Source: Cryomorphaceae bacterium (GTDB lineage: Bacteria > Bacteroidota > Bacteroidia > Flavobacteriales > Schleiferiaceae). Taken from it: DNA of 40,578 nucleotides. The stretch lies in the NCBI GenBank assembly GCA_020832345.1, contig JAFIEY010000065.1:1-40578 (forward strand). Direction: 5' to 3'. A model generated the notes under the pieces. The model did not search any database. It had not been told where the DNA came from and worked only from the letters and a program-made list of their open reading frames with translations. Both the position numbers and the translations under genes were made by a program. Within the stretch, counting starts at the first letter, position 1. Every line of letters begins with the position of its first letter. Shown here one piece after another: positions 18,540-26,896 of the stretch.

Positions 18540-20729
18540 TTGTTTATGAACCACCCGATGAGTGCGAGCGAAAAGCTCAAAGAGTTCTTTGGATTTGATG
18601 GGTTTAAAGGAAATCAAGAACCAGTCATAGAAAATCTCCTTGCCGGCAACGACTCCTTTGTCATCATGCCCACCGGAGGCGGAAAATCGTTGTGTTACCA
18701 GTTGCCTGCATTAATGCAAAGCGGAACCGCAGTGGTTGTATCACCCCTGATTGCCTTGATGAAAAATCAGGTTGATGCCCTGCGCGGCTATTCTACTGAA
18801 CACGGAATTGCCCACGTAATGAATTCCTCGCTCAATAAAAAAGAGCTGATGCAAGTGCGGACAGACATTCGCAATGGTATTACCAAATTGCTGTACGTTG
18901 CACCAGAATCACTTACCAAGGAGGAAAATATAGATTTTCTTGCCGAACAAGACATTTCCTTCTACGCCATTGATGAAGCGCACTGTATTTCCGAATGGGG
19001 ACACGATTTTCGCCCCGAATACAGAAACCTTCGCTCTATTATTAAGCGCATCGGGCCAAAACCCATCATTGCACTTACCGCAACAGCGACCCCCAAAGTC
19101 CAATCCGACATCATCAAAAATCTCGGGATGGACTATGCACACGTTTTTAAAAGCTCCTTTAATCGGGACAATCTCTACTACGAAGTTCGTCCCAAGGTCA
19201 ACATCGAAAAAGAAATCATCAAGTTTGTTCGCAAACACATGGGCAAGAGCGGAATTATTTACTGTCTCAGTCGTAAAAAAGTAGAGGAAATTGCCCAAAC
19301 CCTCCAAGTAAACGGCATTAAAGCACGTCCTTATCACGCCGGATTGGATGCCACAACACGGGCACGCCATCAGGATATGTTTTTGATGGAAGAAACCGAC
19401 GTGATTGTCGCCACCATTGCTTTTGGAATGGGCATCGATAAACCGGATGTTCGGTTTGTCATTCACCACGACATCCCAAAAAGTCTCGAAAGCTATTACC
19501 AGGAAACCGGGCGTGCCGGACGAGATGGCGGTGAGGGAATTTGTGTTGCTTTTTACGACATCAAGGACATTGAAAAACTCGAAAAGTTTATGCACAACAA
19601 ACCGGTGGCCGAACAGGAAATCGGAAAACAATTGTTGGCAGAAACCGTGGGGTATGTGGAAAATGGCGGATGTCGCAGAAAGTTTTTACTGCACTATTTC
19701 GGAGAAGTATTTGACGACAGTAATTGCAACGAGATGTGTGACAATTGCCGTCATCCCCGCGAACAATTCGACGCGCGTGACGATGCCTCCCTGGTTTTAA
19801 AAATCATTAAGGCAACGCATAGTCAGTTTAAGGCACCACAAATAGCCCATATTCTAATCGGAAAATTGACTGCCCGTATTAAAGCTTATAAAATCCATGA
19901 ATCCGATGTTTTTGGTCAGGGTGCGGATAAGGACGAAAGACACTGGATGGCGGTGGCCCGACAATTGGTCGTTCGCGGCTACCTCGACAAGGATATTGAA
20001 AGTTATGGGATACTTCGTTTTACGCCAAAGGGAGAAGAATTTCTCATAAAATCCGAGCCATTTATGATGAGTAAGGATCACAACTACGACGATGCCGACG
20101 GAGAGGATATTGTCAACCTTCAAAAAGGTACAGTTGCCCTCGACGATGTTTTATATAAAATGCTCAAAGACCTAACCCGTAAGGAAGCACAGAAAAAAGG
20201 CGTTCCACCTTATGCCGTTTTTCAGGAAAACAGCCTCAACGAAATGGCGACCCACTACCCCACTTCCTATGATGAATTAAAAAGTCTTCCGGGCGTAGGC
20301 GAAGGAAAAGCCCACAAATTTGGTCGTCCATTTATTGATTTGATTCAAAAATATGTAGAGGATAACGAAATTGAAAAGACCGAAGACATGGTGGTCAAGT
20401 CGGTCGTCAATAAATCCGGTTTAAAAGTTTTTATCATCCAAAGTACGGATCGAAAAATCCCACTGGATGACCTCGCCAAAGTAAAGAGTCTGACCCTATC
20501 CGAATTACTGGATGAAATCGACATTATCGTAAATTCGGGAACCAAAATAAACATCGACTACTATCTACGTGACATGTTGGACGAAGATCAAATTGAAGAC
20601 ATTTACGACTACTATATGGAGGCAGATAGCGCCAATATCGACGAAGCCATGGATGAATTTGAAGGAGAGTTTACCGAAGAGGAACTTCGTATGGTGCGGA
20701 TTAAATTTATGAGCGAAGTTGCAAACTAG
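18540..20729 (+). CDS. recQ: ATP-dependent DNA helicase RecQ
   Basis: This 729-aa 3'-5' DNA helicase acts in recombination and replication-fork repair. Motif I TGGGKS is at about 44-51, motif II DEAH at about 145-148, and motif VI ETGRAGRDGG at about 322. The RQC zinc site uses cysteines in GGCRRKF and CNEMCDNC (about 377-403). A winged-helix region follows, then an HRDC domain (about 525-600, SYDELKSLPGVGEGKAHKFG). A C-terminal extension of about 110 residues goes beyond the HRDC, which makes it longer than E. coli RecQ. Start choice: ATG at 18540, with ATG at 18546 and 18558 also possible. Its TAG stop is part of a 6-bp duplication that flanks an inserted element. Confidence 0.97.
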   Translation: MFMNHPMSASEKLKEFFGFDGFKGNQEPVIENLLAGNDSFVIMPTGGGKSLCYQLPALMQSGTAVVVSPLIALMKNQVDALRGYSTEHGIAHVMNSSLNKKELMQVRTDIRNGITKLLYVAPESLTKEENIDFLAEQDISFYAIDEAHCISEWGHDFRPEYRNLRSIIKRIGPKPIIALTATATPKVQSDIIKNLGMDYAHVFKSSFNRDNLYYEVRPKVNIEKEIIKFVRKHMGKSGIIYCLSRKKVEEIAQTLQVNGIKARPYHAGLDATTRARHQDMFLMEETDVIVATIAFGMGIDKPDVRFVIHHDIPKSLESYYQETGRAGRDGGEGICVAFYDIKDIEKLEKFMHNKPVAEQEIGKQLLAETVGYVENGGCRRKFLLHYFGEVFDDSNCNEMCDNCRHPREQFDARDDASLVLKIIKATHSQFKAPQIAHILIGKLTARIKAYKIHESDVFGQGADKDERHWMAVARQLVVRGYLDKDIESYGILRFTPKGEEFLIKSEPFMMSKDHNYDDADGEDIVNLQKGTVALDDVLYKMLKDLTRKEAQKKGVPPYAVFQENSLNEMATHYPTSYDELKSLPGVGEGKAHKFGRPFIDLIQKYVEDNEIEKTEDMVVKSVVNKSGLKVFIIQSTDRKIPLDDLAKVKSLTLSELLDEIDIIVNSGTKINIDYYLRDMLDEDQIEDIYDYYMEADSANIDEAMDEFEGEFTEEELRMVRIKFMSEVAN

Positions 20730-20886
20730 TGGCTGTCTATAAAGTCCGATAGCTGCGTTATGCTCGGTTGAAAAAAAGGTCATTTACTAATGTAAACTCA
20801 CTGTTTTTGCCCCGATAACTATCGGGGTCGCAAGCCTTGCTCTCGAAATTTCTAGTTCAGCCACTGACACTTTATGGACAGGCTCT
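20730..20886. mobile_element. Second MITE-like element, inserted at the recQ stop codon
   Basis: This 157-bp non-coding element has imperfect terminal inverted repeats (CTGTCTATAAAGT at 20733-20745, CTGTCCATAAAGT on the opposite strand at the right end). It is flanked by direct repeats AACTAG at 20724-20729 and 20887-20892. An internal palindrome CCCCGATA/TATCGGGG lies at about 20808-20826. The left duplication contains the recQ stop codon. CTAG fits the YTAR target type of IS5-group elements (inference). A partial relative lies at 35560-35592. Confidence 0.75.
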
Positions 20887-20900
20887 AACTAGGGCAATTT

Positions 20901-20954
20901 TAATTACGAATTACGAATTTTTTCATTCAATCCGTAATTTTTAATTCGTAATTA
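20901..20954. repeat. AATTACG heptamer pair and 13-bp perfect inverted repeat between convergent genes
   Basis: TAATTACGAATTA (20901-20913) is matched by its exact complement at 20942-20954. The left arm contains two AATTACG heptamers in tandem. It lies between the convergent 3' ends of recQ and the DUF4835 gene, where a bidirectional terminator would be useful, but no T run follows either arm. Confidence 0.6.
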
Positions 20955-20963
20955 GCAATAGGA

Positions 20964-21884
20964 TCAAGTTCCTAAATTTTCGTATTTATCTCGATTTGTC
21001 GGATCAATTTTCTCCAACATCTCCCTTAAAGCTACAGTATTTACAGGTTCACCATCTCCAAAAATCCGGATGATTTCGGCGCGTTTGGCATTGAGAAACA
21101 TTTGAAGCAAAATGGAAGTTGGACGCTTTTTATGAACCTCTTCTAATTTCATTAATGCCGCAATGATGGCTTCCTTGGCCTGACGATGTTTTCCCTTATC
21201 GTACATCAAATCAAGGCCTTCTCGGTGATACATGTAAATCGCTTCAAATAAGGGATCGTTTAAGGAGTTATTTAAATTCTCACTGATCCAATATCTGTTT
21301 CGTTGACCAATGCCTTCTCCATCGCGCCAGCCGGAATGTTGGCCACCGCTCTGGTTAAAATTGACAATTCGCAAAGCCTCTTGATAATACTTTGACCCGC
21401 TCCCTTTTTCAAAACTATCCGCATCCAGTCCCAAAATCATATATAGATAAAATGCAATGGTCGAAACCAAATTTGGATTGGACGTTTGCGGATTAAACTC
21501 CAAACGATCGTATTCAATATAGTTAAAGGAAAGATCCTGATCTTGATGGTTTAGTACGGTACTTAGGTAACTGCTGTTGTAAATGGGGCGGGCATATTGA
21601 ACCTGCAAATTCCCCACAAATATGCCTTGTGAAGGCATCTCACTCAACACCAAAACGATGTTACATTCTATACGCTCCTCCAGGGCATAAGTCTCCGCCG
21701 TCCATTTGGTGTTATTTACAAATTCAAACAAAGAAGTTTCTAATGTTTTAAAAATCTGCACATCAGACCTTTGAATTTGATCGTGGTTTACCGTAATTTG
21801 TGCATTAAACTCTTGTCCGTAAGCTATTGGCGCACAAAAAAGTGCAATCAGGAAGTAGCCAAACTTTTTATAAAGTGATTCCAT
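20964..21884 (-). CDS. DUF4835 family exported protein
   Basis: This 306-aa protein has a signal peptide (residues 1-23, ending AYGQ) and is then mixed alpha/beta with no catalytic motif. Typical family stretches are QEFNAQITVNHDQIQ, FYLYMILGLDADSF and SGWRDGEG. DUF4835 proteins are found across Bacteroidota next to coaBC, rpoZ and bamD, as here, and their function is unknown; the neighbourhood suggests an envelope role. Its start codon lies 37 bp inside the end of coaBC, so translation is probably coupled. Confidence 0.85.
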   Translation of the reverse strand: MESLYKKFGYFLIALFCAPIAYGQEFNAQITVNHDQIQRSDVQIFKTLETSLFEFVNNTKWTAETYALEERIECNIVLVLSEMPSQGIFVGNLQVQYARPIYNSSYLSTVLNHQDQDLSFNYIEYDRLEFNPQTSNPNLVSTIAFYLYMILGLDADSFEKGSGSKYYQEALRIVNFNQSGGQHSGWRDGEGIGQRNRYWISENLNNSLNDPLFEAIYMYHREGLDLMYDKGKHRQAKEAIIAALMKLEEVHKKRPTSILLQMFLNAKRAEIIRIFGDGEPVNTVALREMLEKIDPTNRDKYENLGT

Positions 21885-23059
21885 AAATATTTTGCCAATT
21901 GTGTTTTTTCAGTTAGTGGAAAATGAGCTTGTGATTCGTCTTTTGCAATCACAGTAACTTCATTGGTATCGTGGGCAAATCCGGTATGCTCACCCGCAAC
22001 ATTACAAACGATAAAATCGGCGTTTTTCGTATGTAATTTTTTTGTTGCGTATTCAATCGCATTTTCAGTTTCCAGCGCAAATCCTATCACAATTTGTTCC
22101 GATTTTTTCTGATGTCCCAAAGTTTTTAAAATATCGACGGTAGGTTCCAGGGAAATTTCCAAGTTGGCTTCCGATTTTTTCACCTTTTGTTCGTGACGTT
22201 TGGCTGGGCGATAATCAGCTACCGCAGCGGAAAAAACTGCAAGGTCTGCATCGGGGAATATGGCAGCGCATGCCTCGTACATTTCCTGGGTCGATTCTAC
22301 ATGGGTAACTTTCATTCCCGAATAGTCGAAGGGAATCCCGGTAGGCCCCAAGATTAGGTGAACTTTAGCGCCCAATCGGGCAGCTTCTGTAGCCAGTGCA
22401 TGACCCATTTTCCCCGAAGCGTGGTTGCCTATAAACCGAACCGGGTCGATGGCTTCACGAGTTGGCCCCGCATTTACCATAACCGTTTTCCCGCGCAATG
22501 GTTGTTGGTCAATTAGAGATTGTTCAACAAATGCTACGATATTTTCCGGCTCTGCCATCCGCCCTTCCCCAACCAAACCGGAAGCTAATTCACCCGATTC
22601 ACTCGGAATACAGTGGTATCCCCTGCTGATGAGTTTTTCAATATTCTCCTTTGTGGCCTCGTTTTTATACATATCGAGATCCATGGCGGGCGCAAAATAC
22701 ACCGGACATTTTGCGCTCATAAAGGCCGCCAGGAGCAGGTTGTCCGACTGACCGGATGCCATTTTGGAGAGCGTATTACTACTCACCGGGGCAATGATCA
22801 TCAAATCTGCCCAAAGGGCCATATCTACGTGGTTGCTCCAACCTTTCTCCGGCGATTCCCGATTGAAAAAATCGACTTCCACCGGTGCATCTGTCAGGGT
22901 AGATAAAGTAAGCGGACTCACAAAATCCGCAGCAGACTTTGTCAATACAACCCGAACGACGCAGCTTTTTTTTACCAATAGACGAACCAGCATTGGGGCT
23001 TTATAAGCCGCAATACTTCCCGAAACAGCCAGTAAAACTTTTTTTCCTTGCAGCACCAT
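21848..23059 (-). CDS. coaBC: Bifunctional phosphopantothenoylcysteine decarboxylase / phosphopantothenate-cysteine ligase
   Basis: This 403-aa cytoplasmic enzyme carries out two steps of coenzyme A synthesis. The FMN-dependent CoaC half (about 1-185) starts VLLAVSGSIAAYKAP and contains the active-site histidine region SNHVDMALWAD. The CoaB half (about 190-403) contains VNAGPTREAIDPVRFIGN and SGKMG. In the CoaC half the usual PAMN motif reads PAMD (APAMDLDMY, about 124), and the flap cysteine motif LACG reads LASG (GELASGLVGEGRM, about 157). I recall similar wording in other Bacteroidota but cannot check it here. It is separated from rpoZ by a hairpin with a T run. Confidence 0.96.
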   Translation of the reverse strand: MVLQGKKVLLAVSGSIAAYKAPMLVRLLVKKSCVVRVVLTKSAADFVSPLTLSTLTDAPVEVDFFNRESPEKGWSNHVDMALWADLMIIAPVSSNTLSKMASGQSDNLLLAAFMSAKCPVYFAPAMDLDMYKNEATKENIEKLISRGYHCIPSESGELASGLVGEGRMAEPENIVAFVEQSLIDQQPLRGKTVMVNAGPTREAIDPVRFIGNHASGKMGHALATEAARLGAKVHLILGPTGIPFDYSGMKVTHVESTQEMYEACAAIFPDADLAVFSAAVADYRPAKRHEQKVKKSEANLEISLEPTVDILKTLGHQKKSEQIVIGFALETENAIEYATKKLHTKNADFIVCNVAGEHTGFAHDTNEVTVIAKDESQAHFPLTEKTQLAKYLWNHFIKSLATS

Positions 23060-23070
23060 GATGTGGGTGA

Positions 23071-23103
23071 AAATAAAAGATGGCAGCTTTTTGGGCTACC
23101 ATC
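23071..23103 (-). terminator. Intrinsic terminator or attenuator between rpoZ and coaBC
   Basis: On the minus strand a 9-bp stem (GATGGTAGC/GCTGCCATC, one G-U pair) with a 7-nt loop is followed by TTTTATTTT. It ends the bamD-rpoZ transcript, or attenuates read-through into coaBC. Confidence 0.8.
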
Positions 23104-23117
23104 ATTTATGTTTTGAT

Positions 23118-23459
23118 TTATTTGGCCATATTATCTTCCTCATCGCCGGGTCTGCGAAAATACATTTTTCCGTCCAACCATTCCTTTAGGGCAATGGCCG
23201 TAGGTTTGGGTAAGCTTTCATAGAAGCGACTCAATTCAATTTGTTCGCGGTTCTCGAAAACCTCTTCTAGCATTTCATTATTCACGCCAAATTCTTCCAA
23301 TTTATCGTGGATTTCCTGACGGAGTTCCTCGCCAATCATCACAGCACGCTGGCCAATGACGGTGATGGCTTCGTAAATATTGCCGGTTGGAGCATCCACT
23401 GCATTGTGGTCGTTGGTTTGAATTTCTTTGTGAGCTGTGGTCTTTTTAAAATCCATCAT
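23118..23459 (-). CDS. rpoZ: RNA polymerase omega subunit, Bacteroidota type
   Basis: This 113-aa protein resembles the RpoZ/omega family of Bacteroidota: the N-terminal MDFKKT, the GNIYEAITVIGQRA helix (about 26-39, the RpoZ core), and the family C-terminal ENREQIELSRFYESLPKP and ALKEWLDGKMYFR. Omega stabilises the RNA polymerase beta' subunit. There are two possible ATG starts at 23459 and 23456; the first overlaps the bamD stop by 4 bp (ATGA type), which indicates translational coupling. Confidence 0.88.
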   Translation of the reverse strand: MMDFKKTTAHKEIQTNDHNAVDAPTGNIYEAITVIGQRAVMIGEELRQEIHDKLEEFGVNNEMLEEVFENREQIELSRFYESLPKPTAIALKEWLDGKMYFRRPGDEEDNMAK

Positions 23460-24292
23460 AGCGATTCAGGTTCAGATTGCATTAAGTTGATTTGTTCATT
23501 TACGATTTGAAGGATTTCCCGGGTTTCAGTAACTTTTTTACTGGTGGGAAATAAATCTTCAAATTGTTCGGCTGAGGTACGCGTTTCTATATACCGCAAT
23601 AGTTGTTTGCTGGGGATAGAAAAACGCGCCAATTCGTATTTTGACATGACGATCAAATACATTACTTCTTCGCGATACCTCGTTTCAGGAAAATCTTGAA
23701 GGACATTGGTCAAGGCTATAGCAGCAGATTGATAGTGCTTGGTATTAAAGTACTGTTTGGCGTTTTTATATGCCTTTCTTTCCAACTTATGTCGCAATTC
23801 TCGAATCAGTTCATTGCACTCTTCCAAGCGCTGACTGTTTCGATAGGTATTTACAAAAAGTTGTATTTGATTGATGGCTTTATACGTATAACTTTGCTCC
23901 AGGGAAAAATCAGGAGATTCCTTGTAATAGCTAAAACCCGACATAAACAAAGCTTCTTCAGCGAACCGACTTTTGGGATATGTCTTGTGGAAGTTTTTAA
24001 AGTGATAGCCGGAAAGTATATATTCACCGAGATGATAGTGGGTCATCGCCAGAAGAAAATACGTTTCCTCAAAACGATCGGTACCGCGATACAGCGTCAC
24101 CAATTCATCAATCAGTGGATAAGCCTTTACGTACTTTTCTTGCTCGAAGTACTTTTTGGCCATTTTAAATTTATACTCGGTATCCGTACTCTTCAACACT
24201 TTCTGGTATTCGCTACAGCCTGTCATACCTACGATAATGAGAATCATCATTAGGCGGGACAATAAAGGGAAAAGTCTTCGGGATTTTATCAT
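23456..24292 (-). CDS. bamD: Outer membrane protein assembly factor BamD
   Basis: This is a 278-aa outer-membrane lipoprotein of the BAM complex, which inserts beta-barrels. The ATG at 24292 is chosen because it gives a proper lipoprotein signal (MTGC, cysteine 26) and because a good promoter lies just upstream, inside the 20-codon longer frame. The rest is made of TPR-like helix pairs: KYFEQEKYVKAYPLIDEL, YHLGEYILSGYHFKNF, YPKSRFAEEALFMSG and YHQSAAIALTNVL. Length is close to the family norm (about 245-280). It is the first gene of a bamD-rpoZ unit. Confidence 0.93.
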   Translation of the reverse strand: MIKSRRLFPLLSRLMMILIIVGMTGCSEYQKVLKSTDTEYKFKMAKKYFEQEKYVKAYPLIDELVTLYRGTDRFEETYFLLAMTHYHLGEYILSGYHFKNFHKTYPKSRFAEEALFMSGFSYYKESPDFSLEQSYTYKAINQIQLFVNTYRNSQRLEECNELIRELRHKLERKAYKNAKQYFNTKHYQSAAIALTNVLQDFPETRYREEVMYLIVMSKYELARFSIPSKQLLRYIETRTSAEQFEDLFPTSKKVTETREILQIVNEQINLMQSEPESL

Positions 24293-24319
24293 GCTTTTCA
24301 AGGTTTTAAAAACCGGGGG

Positions 24320-24352
24320 CAAATGTACAAAAAATAACGCGCTCAACACCAA
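24320..24352 (-). promoter_or_regulatory. Promoter of bamD
   Basis: TACATTTG (minus strand, 24320-24327) fits the -7 box. TTG triplets lie 16 and 22 nt upstream. The predicted start near 24313 gives a leader of about 21 nt and supports the bamD ATG at 24292. It overlaps the 3' end of the upstream PPIase gene. Confidence 0.6.
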
Positions 24353-25273
24353 TTATGTTATACCCATTAATTCCACCTCAAAAATGAGGGTTTGATTGGG
24401 TGGTATCACACCGCCTGCACCCCGATCGCCATAAGCCAAATCGGGTGGTATGATGAGAATGGCGCGTTCTCCAACGGTTAAATAACCAATAGCTTCATCC
24501 CAGCCAGAAATGACCTGACCGCGACCAAGGGTAAATTCTATCGGCTCTCCGCGTCGAAAGGAATCGTCAAATATTTGTCCATTGGGAAACATTCCGCAAT
24601 AGTGCACCGAAACCAAATCTCCTTCTTCTGGATTTTTTCCTTCCGCAGTTTTTATTTTCGCGTAACGCAAACCTGAGTCGGTCAAAACACTTTTCGACAA
24701 CACTTCCTCCCATTTTTTATCCAGAGGTGGTTTTTCATCGGTTTGCTGTGCGAGTTTTGTTTTTTCGGCCACAAAAGTTTCGTAAGCATCAAAAGAAACG
24801 TCATTGCGGATGATTTTAACCGATGAAATCACATCTCCCTGGGTGATGGTATTGACAACATTCAGTCCTTCCACAACCCGGCCAAAAACACTGTGTTTGC
24901 CGTCCAGCCAATCGGTATTTTTGTGGGTGATAAAAAACTGGCTGCCATTGGAATTGGGGCCTGCATTGGCCATGGAGAGCACACCCGGACCATCGTGTTT
25001 TAGGTCCGGATGAAACTCGTCTTCAAATTTATAGCCCGGGCCACCCCGGCCACTTCCTTCGGGATCTCCGCCTTGAATCATAAAGTCGGCAATGACGCGA
25101 TGAAAAATTAAGCCATCGTAAAAAGGCTGCCCTTGGTCTTTGGCTTTATTCGGCATTTTTCCTTCTGCCAAAGCAACAAAATTGGCCACGGTAAGCGGTG
25201 CTTTTTCGTGGGCAAGTTTGGCCAGAATTTCTCCCTTGTTGGTTTGAATGCTGGCGTACAATCCCTTCTCCAT
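24353..25273 (-). CDS. Cytoplasmic cyclophilin-FKBP fusion peptidylprolyl isomerase
   Basis: This 306-aa protein joins two unrelated proline isomerase folds. The cyclophilin domain (about 1-165) has [35 protein letters not shown] and [11 protein letters not shown]. The FKBP domain (about 212-306) has [24 protein letters not shown] and [17 protein letters not shown], with the usual aromatic pocket (Y, F, W) intact. No signal peptide, so it is cytoplasmic. It lies 3 bp downstream of a lipoprotein version with the same architecture; the two arose by tandem duplication followed by loss or gain of the signal. It is probably the last gene of the nrnA-gldI-PPIase unit. Confidence 0.93.
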   Translation of the reverse strand: MEKGLYASIQTNKGEILAKLAHEKAPLTVANFVALAEGKMPNKAKDQGQPFYDGLIFHRVIADFMIQGGDPEGSGRGGPGYKFEDEFHPDLKHDGPGVLSMANAGPNSNGSQFFITHKNTDWLDGKHSVFGRVVEGLNVVNTITQGDVISSVKIIRNDVSFDAYETFVAEKTKLAQQTDEKPPLDKKWEEVLSKSVLTDSGLRYAKIKTAEGKNPEEGDLVSVHYCGMFPNGQIFDDSFRRGEPIEFTLGRGQVISGWDEAIGYLTVGERAILIIPPDLAYGDRGAGGVIPPNQTLIFEVELMGIT

Positions 25274-25276
25274 GTT

Positions 25277-26308
25277 TTACTTTTTGGTAACTTCTACAAT
25301 TTCCATATCAAAAATCAAAGTTGAACCTCCGGGAATGGGGCCATACTGTGCGTCGCCATAAGCTAAGGAAGGCGGAATAATCAATTTGTATTTGCCACCT
25401 TGGCGGGTGAGCAAAAGGCCTTCATCCCAGCCGGGAATTACTTGACGCGTGCCCACTGCATTTACAACAATAGGTTGACCACGGTTGAACGAATTGTCGA
25501 TTTCTGTACCATCTTTTAAGGTTAAACGGTAGTGTACAGCTACTTTATCACCTTCGTCAACTTTTGGTCCATTGCCTTCTTGTTCCACGATATAACGCAA
25601 ACCAGAATCCGTCGTTTTTGCTTTGGCGGTCATAGCAGCGTATTCTTTTTCCATTTCTTGGGCTTTCTTGGCTTGTTCTTTGGCTATTTTATCGCGGGTA
25701 GAATTAAAGGCATTCAATCCATCAAACTTTTTCGCGGCCTTTCCGAGGCGAATAATGTTAACCTCTTCGATAACATCGCCCTGCTCAACGGAATCAACAA
25801 CATCCTGACCTTTAACTACGCGACCGAAAACCGAATGCTTATCGTCCAAATGAGGTGTTGCCGTATGGGTGATAAAAAACTGGCTTCCATTGGTGTTGGG
25901 GCCGGAATTGGCCATAGAAAGGACTCCTGGGCCGTCGTGTCTCAAATCAGGGTGAAATTCATCGTCAAACTTATATCCCGGGCCACCTGCACCTGTACCT
26001 TGAGGATCTCCGCCTTGAATCATGAAATCAGCAATGACACGATGAAACTTTAGTCCGTTAAAAAAGGGCTGGCCGGGTTCGCGTTCTCCGGTTTCCATTT
26101 TTCCCTCCGCCAGAGCGACAAAGTTACCAACGGTCAAGGGTGCTTTTTCAAATTCCAAAAGCAGAAGAATATTTCCCTTTGGGGTTTTAATCTCCGCATA
26201 AAGACCATCTTCTAAGTCTTTGTAAGCATTGGCTTCACGGCTTTGAGCGCTGCAAGCAAAAAGAACCATAGCAGCAAATACAGAGACAAACATACTGATT
26301 TTTCTCAT
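25277..26308 (-). CDS. Lipoprotein cyclophilin-FKBP fusion peptidylprolyl isomerase
   Basis: This 343-aa lipoprotein has its lipobox cysteine at 19 (LFACSAQ). The cyclophilin domain (about 30-200) has [32 protein letters not shown] and [12 protein letters not shown] lysine/glutamate-rich helical linker follows ([17 protein letters not shown], about 210-230), then an FKBP domain (about 250-343: [41 protein letters not shown]). It should assist folding of exported proteins in the periplasm. It is a paralog of the cytoplasmic fusion immediately downstream and lies 36 bp after the gldI-like gene. Confidence 0.93.
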   Translation of the reverse strand: MRKISMFVSVFAAMVLFACSAQSREANAYKDLEDGLYAEIKTPKGNILLLLEFEKAPLTVGNFVALAEGKMETGEREPGQPFFNGLKFHRVIADFMIQGGDPQGTGAGGPGYKFDDEFHPDLRHDGPGVLSMANSGPNTNGSQFFITHTATPHLDDKHSVFGRVVKGQDVVDSVEQGDVIEEVNIIRLGKAAKKFDGLNAFNSTRDKIAKEQAKKAQEMEKEYAAMTAKAKTTDSGLRYIVEQEGNGPKVDEGDKVAVHYRLTLKDGTEIDNSFNRGQPIVVNAVGTRQVIPGWDEGLLLTRQGGKYKLIIPPSLAYGDAQYGPIPGGSTLIFDMEIVEVTKK

Positions 26309-26344
26309 TTTTTAAATTGATTTAGTTAGACAAGTTTACGATTA

Positions 26345-26896
26345 TTATTTTTCCACTTCAATGATTTCCAGATAGAAAAGTACGGGCGCCCGCGGTGGAA
26401 CTTCGTCCAAATCGCCGGCAATACCGAAAGCCTGATAACTGGGTAACAAAGCATAGGCTTTTTCACCTGAACCCATTTTTTTTAATATGTTGTGCAATCC
26501 CAACTCACCATCTGTGCGATCAACCTGCCAATGGCGAATGGAATCCTGATCAATATAGAGAGGAGTTCCGTCTAGTAGCGCTGAACGACAAAGGAAGGTA
26601 ACCTTTTGTTTGGTCTGAATACGCGCCAAATCGGAATTAAAATTCAGCGGGTAAAAATACGCACCACCTCCCGTAGGCTGAAGACTATCGCTCCAGTTTT
26701 TTTCATCTATAAATTCTTCCATCCAGGCACGCTCTTCTTCGAGCATTCGGCGGTTATTCTCAATCATTTTTTCACGGTAATCCTCCACGGCTCCTTCATT
26801 GTTGTCGGAACGACCACTTCCTTGCTGGCCCTGGCAGGAAAAGAACAGCATTGAGCCAAAAACCAATCCGAAAAAAGTGATTAAACGACTATTCAT
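26345..26896 (-). CDS. gldI: GldI-like FKBP-family lipoprotein
   Basis: This 183-aa lipoprotein has cysteine 21 in FFSCQGQ, a charged helical segment (about 35-70) and a C-terminal FKBP-like domain (about 85-183, ending LPSYQAFG...VPPRAPVLFYLEIIEVEK). The tryptophan of the FKBP pocket (VIPGW in relatives) is not seen; the place reads LGLHNILKKM, so isomerase activity may be weak or lost. Size, lipoprotein signal and position between a DHH phosphoesterase and other PPIases agree with GldI, a gliding-motility/T9SS-associated protein of Flavobacteriia. It overlaps the end of the upstream gene by 8 bp. Confidence 0.75.
   Translation of the reverse strand: MNSRLITFFGLVFGSMLFFSCQGQQGSGRSDNNEGAVEDYREKMIENNRRMLEEERAWMEEFIDEKNWSDSLQPTGGGAYFYPLNFNSDLARIQTKQKVTFLCRSALLDGTPLYIDQDSIRHWQVDRTDGELGLHNILKKMGSGEKAYALLPSYQAFGIAGDLDEVPPRAPVLFYLEIIEVEK

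Noticed and set aside
18909-19631. A 240-aa minus-strand frame antisense to recQ
   Set aside because: Shadow of the RecQ coding frame, with no family motifs; RecQ helicase motifs lie on the plus strand.
24293-24352. 20-codon N-terminal extension of BamD
   Set aside because: It would bury the lipoprotein signal, and the bamD promoter overlaps it.
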